Of a DNA stretch of 28,999 nucleotides, positions 7,265-15,028 are shown piece after piece. A model generated the notes under the pieces. It saw nothing but the letters and a program-made list of their open reading frames with translations, was not told where the DNA came from and ran no database searches. The first letter of the stretch is position 1. Each line of letters opens with the position of its first letter. The DNA lies in NCBI GenBank assembly GCA_002452265.1, contig DKEW01000090.1, positions 9,464-38,462 of the forward strand, read 5' to 3'. The DNA is from Pelobacter sp. UBA6812 (GTDB lineage: Bacteria; Desulfobacterota; Desulfuromonadia; Desulfuromonadales; Syntrophotaleaceae). The translations under genes and the position numbers were made by a program.

Positions 7265-8185
7265 TTAGTCCCTTGGCACCGCAAGCATACGATCCAGAGA
7301 AAGTTTCGCCGGTACACGAATATCTTCCGGTACGGTGACAACAGGATCGAGCGTTTGCAGCGCTTCAAGCACATCCTCAAGGGTAATCAGTTTCATGTTG
7401 GGGCAGATCAGCACATCCGGGTTGGCCAGGATGAATTCCTTGTCCGGATTTTCCTTGCGCATGCGGTACAGAATGCCCATTTCCGTTCCGATGATGAACT
7501 TTTTGCTCGGATGGGTGCGTACATAGTCGTACATGCCGCTGGTCGAACAGATATGGTCTGCCAGTTCGAGAATCTCGGGCAGACATTCCGGATGGGCGAC
7601 AAAAGGCGCATCGGGATGCTCGGCTTTGGCCTTCAGGACGGCATCGGCCCGCAGGTTGTCATGGGTCGGGCAGAAGCCGGGCCAGAAATGAAAGGTCTTT
7701 TCCGGACAGTGGGATGCTACATAGCGTCCCAGGTTGCGATCCGGGGCAAAGATGATTTCATCGGCCGGCAAGGAACGCACGACGCGCAAGGCGTTGGCGC
7801 TGGTACAACAGATATCGGTCTCGGCCTTGGTCGCGGCCGTACTGTTGACGTAGGTCACAACCGTGGCTTTGGGGTGCTGCTGTTTGAAAGCGCGCAAACC
7901 TTCCGCGGTTACCATGTCGGCCATGGGGCATCCTGCATCGAGGCGTGGCAGCAGCACTATTTTATCCGGAGCCAGGATCGCCGCGCTTTCTGCCATGAAA
8001 TGCACGCCGCAAAATACGATGATATCCTTGTCGGTGCGTGCCGCTTCCATGGAAAGCGCCAGCGAGTCGCCTGCAATATCGGCGATCTCCTGGATTTCGT
8101 CGCGTTGATAGTTATGCGCCAGTATCAGGGCATTACGTTCCTGGGCCAGACGACGGATTTCCTTTTTTAAAATTTCTTGTGACAT
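7265..8185 (-). CDS. nadA: Quinolinate synthase A
   Basis: This 306-residue enzyme condenses iminoaspartate with dihydroxyacetone phosphate to quinolinate, in cytoplasmic de novo NAD synthesis, using a [4Fe-4S] cluster. Cluster cysteines are visible at C86 (DAGCPMA), C172 (GFCPTH) and C261 (ICPNM). LAHNYQRDEIQEIAD (23-37), FCGVHFMAESA (58-68) and HPECLPEI (198-205) are family motifs. The length matches the short form. A TTG at 8188 lies directly before the ATG; GGAGG is 9 nt from TTG and 12 nt from ATG, so either could be used. No nadB or nadC is in the window. It heads a minus-strand operon with DUF3343 and a desulfurase-like gene. Confidence 0.95.
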   Translation of the reverse strand: MSQEILKKEIRRLAQERNALILAHNYQRDEIQEIADIAGDSLALSMEAARTDKDIIVFCGVHFMAESAAILAPDKIVLLPRLDAGCPMADMVTAEGLRAFKQQHPKATVVTYVNSTAATKAETDICCTSANALRVVRSLPADEIIFAPDRNLGRYVASHCPEKTFHFWPGFCPTHDNLRADAVLKAKAEHPDAPFVAHPECLPEILELADHICSTSGMYDYVRTHPSKKFIIGTEMGILYRMRKENPDKEFILANPDVLICPNMKLITLEDVLEALQTLDPVVTVPEDIRVPAKLSLDRMLAVPRD

Positions 8186-8488
8186 CAATACTTTAGTCCT
8201 CCGCGAAGATTTAGCCTGATAGGTTTGCTACGCAATCAATGATCCATAATACTACTAAAGAAGTCAAGTATAAACCCTCCTGTCAACGGGGACCAAATAA
8301 ACAGGCTCCGGATCTTGCGTTGGGAAGGGATCCCCTTAACGTGCTGGAATTTTATTTTATTCGGCTAAAATCCCGCAGAGACTCAACGGGTTGACGGGAG
8401 CTCTTTTGTCCGGAAATCTAAAAATCCCTTAAGCAAACGAGCCTCTACATACATAGAATTTGTCCCTCGCGTCGTTTTGACTTCATCG

Positions 8489-8517
8489 TTGACTTCCCTG
8501 GGTGAAATAGGTAATCT
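8489..8517 (+). promoter_or_regulatory. Sigma70-type promoter of the manganese riboswitch transcript
   Basis: TTGACT (8489-8494) and TAATCT (8512-8517) are separated by exactly 17 nt. The predicted start of transcription, about 8523-8525, falls immediately before the conserved 5' strand of the aptamer, which supports the assignment. Confidence 0.75.
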
Positions 8518-8525
8518 GCCAGGAA

Positions 8526-8638
8526 TTAAAGGGGAGTAGCATCCGGACCCTTCCGGCCCGTGTTTCGTCAATACGGTGGCAACGCCACCCGGACGCGGGA
8601 GCTGTGACGCGATGTCGAGCTTTGCAAGACCTTTATCC
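8526..8638 (+). promoter_or_regulatory. yybP-ykoY manganese riboswitch aptamer
   Basis: The conserved 5' element AAAGGGGAGTAGC (8528-8540), the internal TCGTCAATACGG (about 8566-8577) and the 3' element GCAAGACCTTTATCC (8624-8638) match the yybP-ykoY class, which binds Mn2+ between the L1 and L3 loops. TAAAG (8527-8531) pairs with CTTTA (8631-8635) to close P1, and a GTGGC/GCCAC hairpin (about 8576-8588) forms the variable arm. Members of this class usually control metal exporters. Here the intact downstream target is a P2-type ATPase, which fits Mn2+ export. Confidence 0.95.
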
Positions 8639-8679
8639 ACTGCATTCAATCATGCAGCGGGTAAAGGTCTTTTTCTTTT
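8626..8679 (+). terminator. Riboswitch expression platform: terminator with competing hairpin
   Basis: AAGACCTTTA (8626-8635), the 3' side of aptamer P1, is perfectly complementary to TAAAGGTCTT (8662-8671). With the inner CTGCAT/ATGCAG pair (8640-8645/8652-8657) it forms an intrinsic terminator followed by TTTTTCTTTT. CAGCGGGTAAA (8655-8665) can instead pair with TTTACCCGCTG (8677-8687, 11 bp), which excludes the terminator. When Mn2+ stabilises P1 the 5' terminator arm is taken up, so the switch should be ON with metal. Confidence 0.85.
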
Positions 8680-8715
8680 ACCCGCTGTGCAACCAAACGC
8701 GCGGAGGTTAAAAGT

Positions 8716-9440
8716 ATGAAACGGCTTAAGCTCACCTGCCTTACACTTCCTCTCGTTACCCTGGGAAGCGCCATTAGCGGCCAGGCAGGCATGTTTATTG
8801 CCTTTGCGTTGGCCTGCGCAATGAACTTCGTCTCCTACTGGTTTTCGGACAAAATCATCCTCAAAATGTACAAGGCCCGGGAAATCTCGGAGCTTGATAA
8901 TCCTACCTTCTACAAAATGGTTCGGCGTCTGTCCCAACAGGGGAATATGCCGATGCCCAAGGTTTACATCATCCCCTCGGTTAGCCCCAACGCCTTCGCC
9001 ACGGGGCGCAATCCCAGAACGCCGCTGTGGCCGCAACTGAGGGGATCATGCGCATCCTTCCCGTCGATGAACTCGAAGGAGTCATGGCCATGAACTGGCG
9101 CACGTGCATAATCGCGACACCTTGATTTCCACCATCGCCGCAACCTTTGCCGGTGCCTTTTCTATGCTCGGAAACATGTTGCAGTGGGCTGCTATCTATG
9201 GCTTGTCACTGGTGTTCATGCTGGTTGGCGCGAAGATACTGAACAACTCTGCTTTCGAAAAAAATAACCACTACCGCAGCCGTTCTCGGCCGGGTCATGG
9301 GCAGTCCGGCCAAAAATGTTGCTTGCAGAAGAAACGGTGTGGCCTGTATTGAAAGGCAAGGCACAATTAAGGGTGAGTTGGTAAATAACAATATCTTTGT
9401 TCCCTGGTCCCTTACACAAAGAAGGAGGGAGTTGATATGA
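8716..9440 (+). pseudogene. htpX: Broken HtpX-like M48 metalloprotease gene
   Basis: Residues 1-100 read as an HtpX N-terminus: a hydrophobic membrane region, FVSYWFSDKIILKMYKAREI and VYIIPSVSPNAFATGRNP. Frame is then lost by one base near 9013-9016 and again near 9086-9089; correcting both gives a HELAHVHNRDTLISTIAAT zinc-site segment. After MLQWAAIYG the similarity to HtpX stops. A third slip at the A7 run (9258-9264) opens a frame that continues to a TGA overlapping the next start codon (ATGA, 9437-9440). Corrected, the product would be about 241 residues against about 285 usual, and the EYxAD segment supplying the third zinc ligand is missing. Either a decayed gene or one hit by sequencing indels. 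GGAGG precedes the ATG. Confidence 0.8.
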
Positions 9441-12112
9441 AGGCAGGTGATCCGTGGCACTCAGTGAGTCCTTCCGAAGCGCTTGATGCGCTCGGAAGCA
9501 GCCGTGCCGGACTAGACTCTGCGGAGGCAACCCGTCGGCTCGCTGAAAACGGAGCCAACGAGCTGGTCGAGAGGCGCAGGCGCACTCTTTCGGGTATGTT
9601 CTTCGCTCAGTTCAAAGATTTCATGATCATTGTTCTGATCGCTGCCGCTGTACTCGCCGGTATTCTCGGTGAGGCTGCGGATACTATTGCTATCATCGTG
9701 ATCGTGGTGCTTAACGCGGTCCTTGGGTTCAGTCAGGAGTACCGAGCTGAGAAGGCGATGGCGGCTCTCAAGAAGATGGCCGCATCCCTTGCTACGGTGA
9801 TCAGGGACGGAATGCCGACGGAGATCCCTGCGGCCGACCTCGTGCCGGGGGACATTGTACAACTTGAAGCGGGGAATATCGTGCCGGCGGACTTGCGGCT
9901 GCTCGAAGTCGCGAAGCTCAAGGTTGAGGAGGCCGCGCTGACCGGTGAGTCTATCCCGTCAGAAAAGCAGACGGAAGCCCTTGCCGATCGGGGGCTATCG
10001 ATCGGCGATCGGTCGAATTTGGCCTATAAGGGGACAGTTATATCCTACGGGCGCGGGGAGGGGGTTGTCATCGCCACAGGGATGCAGACCGAACTCGGTG
10101 TCATCGCGGCGATGCTGCAGGATGAGACGGAGGGCAAGACCCCGTTGCAGAAGCGGATGGTCGCTTTTGGAAAGAAGCTTGCCCTGGCCGTGCTGGCCAT
10201 TTGTGCCATTGTTTTTATCGTCGGGATTCTGCGCGGTGAGTCGCCTGTGCTGATGATGCTGACGGCCATCTCTTTGGCTGTCGCAGCGATACCGGAGGCG
10301 CTGCCGGCGGTCATTACCATAGCCCTGGCCATCGGCGCGAAGAAGATGGTCCGGCAGAAAGCCCTCATGCGCAATCTCCCCGCTGTCGAGACACTTGGTT
10401 CGGTGACCTACATCTGTTCGGACAAGACGGGTACTCTGACGATGAACCGGATGGTCGCAGAGGCAGTGTACGCTGACGGGCGCCTTATTCCCCAAAAGGA
10501 GTTGTGCAGAGCCGTGGCGGAGGAACTGTCGGGCACCGCTGTCAGTCGACCGCTGTCTACGCTTCTTGTCGCAGCGTCCCTCTCCAACGACGCAAAGCAG
10601 GAGGCTGCCGGTGCGGTCATCGGCGATCCGACGGAGACGGCGCTTTTTACCCTCGGCGCGGAGAGTGGTTTCGCCAAGATGGCTCTGCAGGAGAAACATC
10701 CGCGGCTTGCGGAGCTGCCCTTCGATGCGGAACGCAAACTGATGACAACTTTCCATGCCTGGGAGGGCGGAAAAGTAGTTTCTTTTACCAAAGGCGCCGT
10801 GGAGGTGGTGCTTGAGCGGGCCACCCGGGTCCTCGCGTCGCAGGGGGAAGTGGGTCTTGTGCCCGCTGAGATTTCGGTAGTCGCTGACCGGATCGCCGGT
10901 GACGGTTTGCGCGCGCTTGGATTCGGCATGCGGGTATGGGACCGCCTCCCGGACGATCCTGCGGCTGACGATGTCGAAACGGATCTGACGCTGCTGGGGA
11001 TCGTAGGCCTGATGGATCCGCCGAGACCGGAGGCCAGGGGAGCAGTTGAACTGTGCCGACAGGCCGGAATCATTCCGGTGATGATCACAGGCGACCATCC
11101 TCTGACCGCGCGGTCGATCGCACGGCGAATCGGAATTCTCGGCGAAGGTCACAGCGATGAACTGGTGATCAATGGCCGGGAGCTCGAACACATACCCCTC
11201 AAGCAGTTCGAGCAGAGGGTTGAGAAGATTCGTGTCTATGCGCGGGTTGCCCCAGAGCAGAAACTGAAAATTATCAAAGCGTTGCAGGACCGTGGCCAGT
11301 TTGTGGCGATGACCGGAGACGGTGTTAACGATGCGCCGGCTCTTAAGCGTGCCGACATCGGCGTCGCTATGGGCATCACCGGCACGGACGTCTCAAAGGA
11401 GGCGTCCCATATGATTCTGCTCGACGACAATTTTGCGACTATCGTCAAAGCGGTCAAGGAGGGCCGGCGGATCTTTGACAACATACGCAAGTTTATCAAG
11501 TACACGTTGACCAGCAACTCTGGCGAAATCTGGACGATCTTTCTCGCGCCGTTTTTCGGCCTGCCGATCCCGCTGCTCCCTATACACATTCTCTGGATCA
11601 ACCTGGTGACCGATGGGCTGCCCGGTCTTGCGCTCACCGCAGAGCCGGGAGAGAAGGGGATCATGGATCGGCCACCGCGCCACCCAAAAGAGAGCATATT
11701 TGCGCATGGACTCGGCACGCACATTGTCTGGGTCGGGTTGCTTATGGGGGCGGCATGCATCATCACTCAGGCCTTTTCAATCCACACCGGCTTCGCCCAT
11801 TGGCAGACCATGGTTTTCACGGTACTTTGTTTGAGCCAGATGGGGCATGTGCTTGCTATCCGCTCCGAGCGTGAGTCGCTCTTCTCGCAGGGGTTTTTTA
11901 CGAACATGCCATTGGTTGGAGCGTTTTTGCTGACTCTTGTACTCCAGATGTCGACGATCTATGTGCCTCTTCTCAATCCGATTTTCAAGACTGAACCGCT
12001 GACAATCGCTGAGTTAGGCTTCACATTCGCCATGTCCTCGATGGTTTTCATCGCGGTGGAACTGGAGAAACTTGTCCTGCGCCGCCGCCAGGTAACTTCG
12101 GAAAGCATGTGA
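9437..12112 (+). CDS. P2-type cation-transporting ATPase (Ca2+/Mn2+ type, probable Mn2+ exporter)
   Basis: This 891-residue inner-membrane pump has the complete P-type ATPase set: cation ATPase N-domain (about 5-70), TGES at 169-172 in the actuator domain, M4 PEALP at 286-290, phosphorylated D329 in DKTGTLT, hinge GDGVND at 627-632 and M6 with N722 and D726 (WINLVTDGLP), the pattern of P2A/SERCA-like Ca2+ and Mn2+ pumps. The M4 motif reads PEALP instead of the usual PEGLP. Control by a Mn2+ riboswitch favours manganese export from the cytoplasm. The start ATG has GGAGGG 8 nt upstream and overlaps the stop of the preceding broken frame. A terminator lies about 50 nt beyond the stop. Confidence 0.93.
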   Translation: MKAGDPWHSVSPSEALDALGSSRAGLDSAEATRRLAENGANELVERRRRTLSGMFFAQFKDFMIIVLIAAAVLAGILGEAADTIAIIVIVVLNAVLGFSQEYRAEKAMAALKKMAASLATVIRDGMPTEIPAADLVPGDIVQLEAGNIVPADLRLLEVAKLKVEEAALTGESIPSEKQTEALADRGLSIGDRSNLAYKGTVISYGRGEGVVIATGMQTELGVIAAMLQDETEGKTPLQKRMVAFGKKLALAVLAICAIVFIVGILRGESPVLMMLTAISLAVAAIPEALPAVITIALAIGAKKMVRQKALMRNLPAVETLGSVTYICSDKTGTLTMNRMVAEAVYADGRLIPQKELCRAVAEELSGTAVSRPLSTLLVAASLSNDAKQEAAGAVIGDPTETALFTLGAESGFAKMALQEKHPRLAELPFDAERKLMTTFHAWEGGKVVSFTKGAVEVVLERATRVLASQGEVGLVPAEISVVADRIAGDGLRALGFGMRVWDRLPDDPAADDVETDLTLLGIVGLMDPPRPEARGAVELCRQAGIIPVMITGDHPLTARSIARRIGILGEGHSDELVINGRELEHIPLKQFEQRVEKIRVYARVAPEQKLKIIKALQDRGQFVAMTGDGVNDAPALKRADIGVAMGITGTDVSKEASHMILLDDNFATIVKAVKEGRRIFDNIRKFIKYTLTSNSGEIWTIFLAPFFGLPIPLLPIHILWINLVTDGLPGLALTAEPGEKGIMDRPPRHPKESIFAHGLGTHIVWVGLLMGAACIITQAFSIHTGFAHWQTMVFTVLCLSQMGHVLAIRSERESLFSQGFFTNMPLVGAFLLTLVLQMSTIYVPLLNPIFKTEPLTIAELGFTFAMSSMVFIAVELEKLVLRRRQVTSESM

Positions 12113-12164
12113 CCCAGGGACAATACCAAACGCAAAATTTGAGAGCAGGTACGCTTGTATAGAA

Positions 12165-12196
12165 AAGAGCCTCCCCGGTTGTTCAGGGAGGCTCTT
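12165..12196. terminator. Shared terminator between the P-type ATPase and hydE
   Basis: AAGAGCCTCCC (12165-12175) and GGGAGGCTCTT (12186-12196) form a perfect 11-bp stem with a 10-nt loop. The minus strand continues as TTTTCT, a good U-tract for hydE; on plus the tract (TCTTGCCGTTT) is poorer but the stem is strong. Confidence 0.85.
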
Positions 12197-12269
12197 GCCG
12201 TTTATGGACCTGTCGGAGTAGCACGCATACCAATGACGTGCATTGGTGATTTTCTCAGCTCATGGCTTA

Positions 12270-13316
12270 TTATGCCTGGCCAAAACTGCGGGAGTCTCCG
12301 CGGCCTTTGCCTACCTGGCGGCCTATGGATCTGATCCGTCCGTGCATGCAGGCACGGCAGTCGGCAGCGGTCTCATCGATACATGCCTTGGCGGGGTAAA
12401 TCTCATACAAGGCACGGTATTTTTTTGGTGTCAGGTTCGGCATCACGATGTTGGCGCCCCGCGACAGGGCAAGTTCGCGACCGGTCGGGGTGTTGAGGGT
12501 TGCCAGCGCGGAGGTGGCCGGTATGTTGGCCAAGGGGCGGACCAGACGGGTCAGGGCCATGACTTTGTAGGTCATCAGTTCCGTGTTGGGTACCTGCGCT
12601 TCCGAAAGGATACCCGGAGTCTTGGCCAGTTGGCCTAAGAGGGTTTCCTGGTGGGGGATGAAGGGACCAACACCGATCATGTCGAGATCGAGGTCGCGGA
12701 AGGTCTCAATGTCCTGCGCGAGATCTTCGTAAGTTTGTCCCGGTATGCCGATCATGACGCCGCTTCCGGTTTCATAGCCCAACTGCTTGATCATTTTAAG
12801 CATTTTCAGACGGTCTGCTTCATGTCCGTGGCGGGGCGGGTGGATACGGCGAAATAAATCAGGATTGGAGGTTTCAAAACGTAGCAGATAACGATCGGCT
12901 CCAGCTTCGCGCCAGGTGGCAAGTTCCTTTTTGCTGCGTTCTCCAAGACTCAGTGTTACGGCTAGAGGGGTTTCGTTTTTGATGCGTTTAATGAGGTACG
13001 TCATCCAGTCGACGTCCAGTCCACAGTCCTCGCCCGATTGAAGAACAACCGTTCCATAACCGTACGCAAGCCCTTCCTCGACGCACGCCATGATTTCCTC
13101 TTCCGGCATCCGGTATCGACTTACTTTAGTATTGGCGGAGCGTAACCCGCAGTAGTGGCAATCACGGGAGCAATGGTTGGAGAATTCCAGCAGCCCTCGT
13201 AGATGAACCTCGTCACCGACATGAGAATGCCGTACAGCATTGGCGTTGTCCCAAAGTTCTGCCAGGGATTGCTCGTCTTCATTTTTGAGCCAGTACAGAA
13301 TTTCCTCTCGAGTCAT
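12270..13316 (-). CDS. hydE: [FeFe]-hydrogenase H-cluster radical SAM maturase HydE
   Basis: This 348-residue radical SAM enzyme, with HydF and HydG, builds the 2Fe subcluster of [FeFe] hydrogenase in the cytoplasm. The radical SAM cysteines C49, C53 and C56 are in CSRDCHYC. The accessory cluster cysteines C312, C320 and C323 near the C-terminus are spaced as in Thermotoga HydE. The GEDCG segment follows strand beta-2 and GIPGQTYEDLAQD is the usual SAM/GxIxGxxxE-type element. The length equals characterised HydE. Start ATG with AAAGGA upstream. No hydF, hydG or hydrogenase gene lies in the window, so the gene is an outlier from its partners here. A 14-bp palindrome stands 54 bp upstream. Confidence 0.95.
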   Translation of the reverse strand: MTREEILYWLKNEDEQSLAELWDNANAVRHSHVGDEVHLRGLLEFSNHCSRDCHYCGLRSANTKVSRYRMPEEEIMACVEEGLAYGYGTVVLQSGEDCGLDVDWMTYLIKRIKNETPLAVTLSLGERSKKELATWREAGADRYLLRFETSNPDLFRRIHPPRHGHEADRLKMLKMIKQLGYETGSGVMIGIPGQTYEDLAQDIETFRDLDLDMIGVGPFIPHQETLLGQLAKTPGILSEAQVPNTELMTYKVMALTRLVRPLANIPATSALATLNTPTGRELALSRGANIVMPNLTPKKYRALYEIYPAKACIDETAADCRACMHGRIRSIGRQVGKGRGDSRSFGQA

Positions 13317-13369
13317 GATCGTTCCTTTCCGGGATTCCCCGATAACTAAACCGTGAATATCAACCGATA

Positions 13370-13383
13370 TGGTTTCGAAACCA
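13370..13383. promoter_or_regulatory. 14-bp perfect palindrome upstream of hydE
   Basis: TGGTTTCGAAACCA is fully self-complementary and lies 54 bp upstream of the hydE start. A gapless palindrome in this position suggests an operator for a dimeric regulator, but no known consensus was matched. Confidence 0.45.
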
Positions 13384-13707
13384 CGCTGACCAGTTGTTTA
13401 TAGATCCGGCATGTTAAATAGTGCGTCAAATTAGCTGTGAGGCGCCGGGACTCAGGGGGGAGCATCTGGTATAATAAAGCCGCACCCGAAAGATCCCGAG
13501 TTAATGGAAAACGAACCATACAAAAACCGTGTGCAAACAAATATCAAACCCGATAGGAAAAATCAACTAAAAATATGACAAAATAAGTTTTAAATCCTAT
13601 TCAAATGTGAGGGATATCTTGGGCTTTTCCTTGCTTATGCATGTAACATATTGAAATCGCACAAACGTAATCCGTTTGCAGGGAGGTTTTATGGAATTAA
13701 TTTTTTG

Positions 13708-13735
13708 TTGACAAATAGGCTAGGATACATATATT
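13708..13735 (+). promoter_or_regulatory. Sigma70-type promoter of the carrier/E1 operon
   Basis: TTGACA (13708-13713) is a perfect -35 and TATATT (13730-13735) a 5/6 match to -10, spaced 16 nt. Transcription would begin about 65 nt before the carrier gene start at 13807. Confidence 0.75.
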
Positions 13736-13806
13736 TAAAACATGAGTTAGTCACTGAGGATTAGGCGAGACAGGATTCAATCGGGCTGTGGGGAGAGGAG
13801 ATCATC

Positions 13807-14031
13807 ATGAAGGTGTGCGTTAAGCTTTTTGCTACATTTCGCAATGACAGATTCAAGGAGAAGGTTTGCGAGTACCAGGAAGGGACCATGGTTTCTGATG
13901 TCATCAAGGAACTGGACTTGCCTGAAGACCAGCTTGGTGCTGTGTTGATCAATGCCAGGCATGTAGAGGCCGATCAGGAATTGAAGGAAGGGGACAGCCT
14001 GTCCATTTTTCCCCTTGTGGGAGGAGGTTGA
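13807..14031 (+). CDS. MoaD/ThiS-family sulfur carrier protein
   Basis: This 74-residue beta-grasp protein starts with VCVKLFATFRND and ends IFPLVGGG, so the mature C-terminus is the Gly-Gly tail that is adenylated and converted to a thiocarboxylate. The tail spacing (P-x-V-x-G-G) is that of MoaD, so no protease trimming should be needed. It directly overlaps a HesA/ThiF-type E1 gene, its likely activating enzyme. Such carrier/E1 pairs often accompany tungsten aldehyde oxidoreductases, giving pterin-dithiolene sulfur; other carriers feed thiamine, cysteine or methionine synthesis. No pterin or thiamine gene is in the window, and methionine/cysteine genes follow. GAGGAG precedes the ATG. Confidence 0.88.
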   Translation: MKVCVKLFATFRNDRFKEKVCEYQEGTMVSDVIKELDLPEDQLGAVLINARHVEADQELKEGDSLSIFPLVGGG

Positions 14032-14033
14032 TG

Positions 14034-14852
14034 ATGGCGACCCTTGAATCTTTTCTGAAGGATGCGGCACAAGGCGATTTGGTACCGTGGTCTAGTCAAG
14101 TTTTGGCAGCACAGCGTTTTGATCTATCCCTCGCTACGGTTGAGGGTACGATCCTTTATCTTGATTTGCTGCCGGCCCGTTATCAGCGTAATCGCAACAT
14201 GATCAGTATCAAGCAACAGCGGCGTTTGTTTAACAGCCATGCCGTGGTGATTGGATGCGGAGGTCTGGGTGGTTATGTCCTTGAACAGCTCGCCCGGTTG
14301 GGAGTCGGGCGGATTACAGCTGTCGATCCCGATACGTTTGAAGAGCATAATCTCAACAGGCAGCTGTTATCCTCGCCTCGGTTGCTTGGACACGCCAAGG
14401 TCGAGGTGGCTGCAAGCCGGATAACCGATATCAATCCGGCTGTGACTGTGGTGCCGGTTCTGGCAGCCTTTGGTGAGGATAATGGTGTCGAGATTGTGGC
14501 CGGAGCCGATGTGGTGGTCGATGCGGTGGATAATGTTCCTGCTCGATTTGCTCTTGCCAATATTTGCGGTGCGGCTGGCATTCCCCTGGTGCACGGAGCT
14601 ATAGCGGGATGGTACGGTCATGTAGCGACACAGTATCCCGGAGACACGACTTTACAGAAAATTTACAGTCGTTTTAAAAACGGCAAAGGGGTTGAATCCG
14701 AACTCGGGAATCCTTCCTTTACTCCTGGGGTCGCTGCAAGTTTCCAGGTTGCCGAGGCTTGCAAGGTGCTTATCGAAGAGGGCGATGCGCTTCGTCACCG
14801 CAAGTTGCACCTGAATCTTCTCGATATGGAAGTGGTTGATGTACCTTTTTGA
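14034..14852 (+). CDS. HesA/MoeB/ThiF-family E1-like adenylyltransferase
   Basis: This protein of about 272 residues adenylates the C-terminal glycine of a ubiquitin-like sulfur carrier. After a ~58-residue N-terminal extension comes the ATP-binding core: the glycine-rich GCGGLGG (about 74-80), the acidic VDPD, the NLNRQ motif and the VVDAVDNVPAR loop. The paired CxxC zinc motifs of MoeB and ThiF are absent. The extended N-terminus and GIPLVHGAIAGWYG segment resemble the versions found near tungsten aldehyde oxidoreductases. The ATG at 14034 is chosen because GGAGGAGG, supplied by the Gly codons of the preceding gene, lies 6 nt upstream; ATG 14031 (overlapping the stop as TGATG) is the alternative. 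Confidence 0.87.
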   Translation: MATLESFLKDAAQGDLVPWSSQVLAAQRFDLSLATVEGTILYLDLLPARYQRNRNMISIKQQRRLFNSHAVVIGCGGLGGYVLEQLARLGVGRITAVDPDTFEEHNLNRQLLSSPRLLGHAKVEVAASRITDINPAVTVVPVLAAFGEDNGVEIVAGADVVVDAVDNVPARFALANICGAAGIPLVHGAIAGWYGHVATQYPGDTTLQKIYSRFKNGKGVESELGNPSFTPGVAASFQVAEACKVLIEEGDALRHRKLHLNLLDMEVVDVPF

Positions 14853-15028
14853 TCATGGCACCTGATCCACAGCGCTCCATGCCGATTGTGGGCCGTGCGT
14901 GATTTTTTAAACTTAAACTTGACCAAAAAAATCAGCAAAAGGACTGTGATATCCGACATAACGGGTGTGGGCAATAGGCCCTGATAGTTCACTATAAACA
15001 ATGACGAAAAGATGAGAGGACCTTTGCC

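Larger units (their letters stand above)
8186..8715. other. Divergent intergenic region nadA / manganese-riboswitch unit
   Basis: The left part (8186-8488) carries the nadA leader and presumably its promoter; nothing else convincing was found there. The right part holds a sigma70 promoter, the yybP-ykoY aptamer and its expression platform, listed separately. A short minus-strand open frame across the aptamer is regarded as spurious. Confidence 0.7.
13317..13806. other. Divergent intergenic region hydE / sulfur carrier gene
   Basis: This 490-bp AT-rich stretch has no convincing gene. It contains the palindrome at 13370-13383, a CAAACG-N5-CGTTTG inverted repeat (13662-13678) and a strong promoter at 13708-13735 reading into the carrier gene. 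Confidence 0.6.

Noticed and set aside
7154..8170. 338-codon open frame on plus opposite nadA
   Set aside because: nadA has all cluster cysteines and family motifs; the opposite frame has none.
8383..8649. 88-codon open frame on minus across the manganese riboswitch
   Set aside because: The region is a conserved structured RNA with promoter on plus; the frame has no protein-like features.
9091..9093. Selenocysteine TGA in the htpX-like gene
   Set aside because: The TGA appears only because of the preceding frameshift; restoring frame gives the usual HELAH segment with no Cys/Sec position.
9995..11191. 398-codon open frame on minus opposite the P2-type ATPase gene
   Set aside because: Antisense shadow of a gene with complete catalytic motifs; no ribosome binding site or domain.
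14853..15028. SAM riboswitch upstream of metY
   Set aside because: No S-box or related conserved core was found; only an AT-rich 9-bp inverted repeat (TGATTTTTT/AAAAAATCA, 14900-14908/14926-14934) is present.
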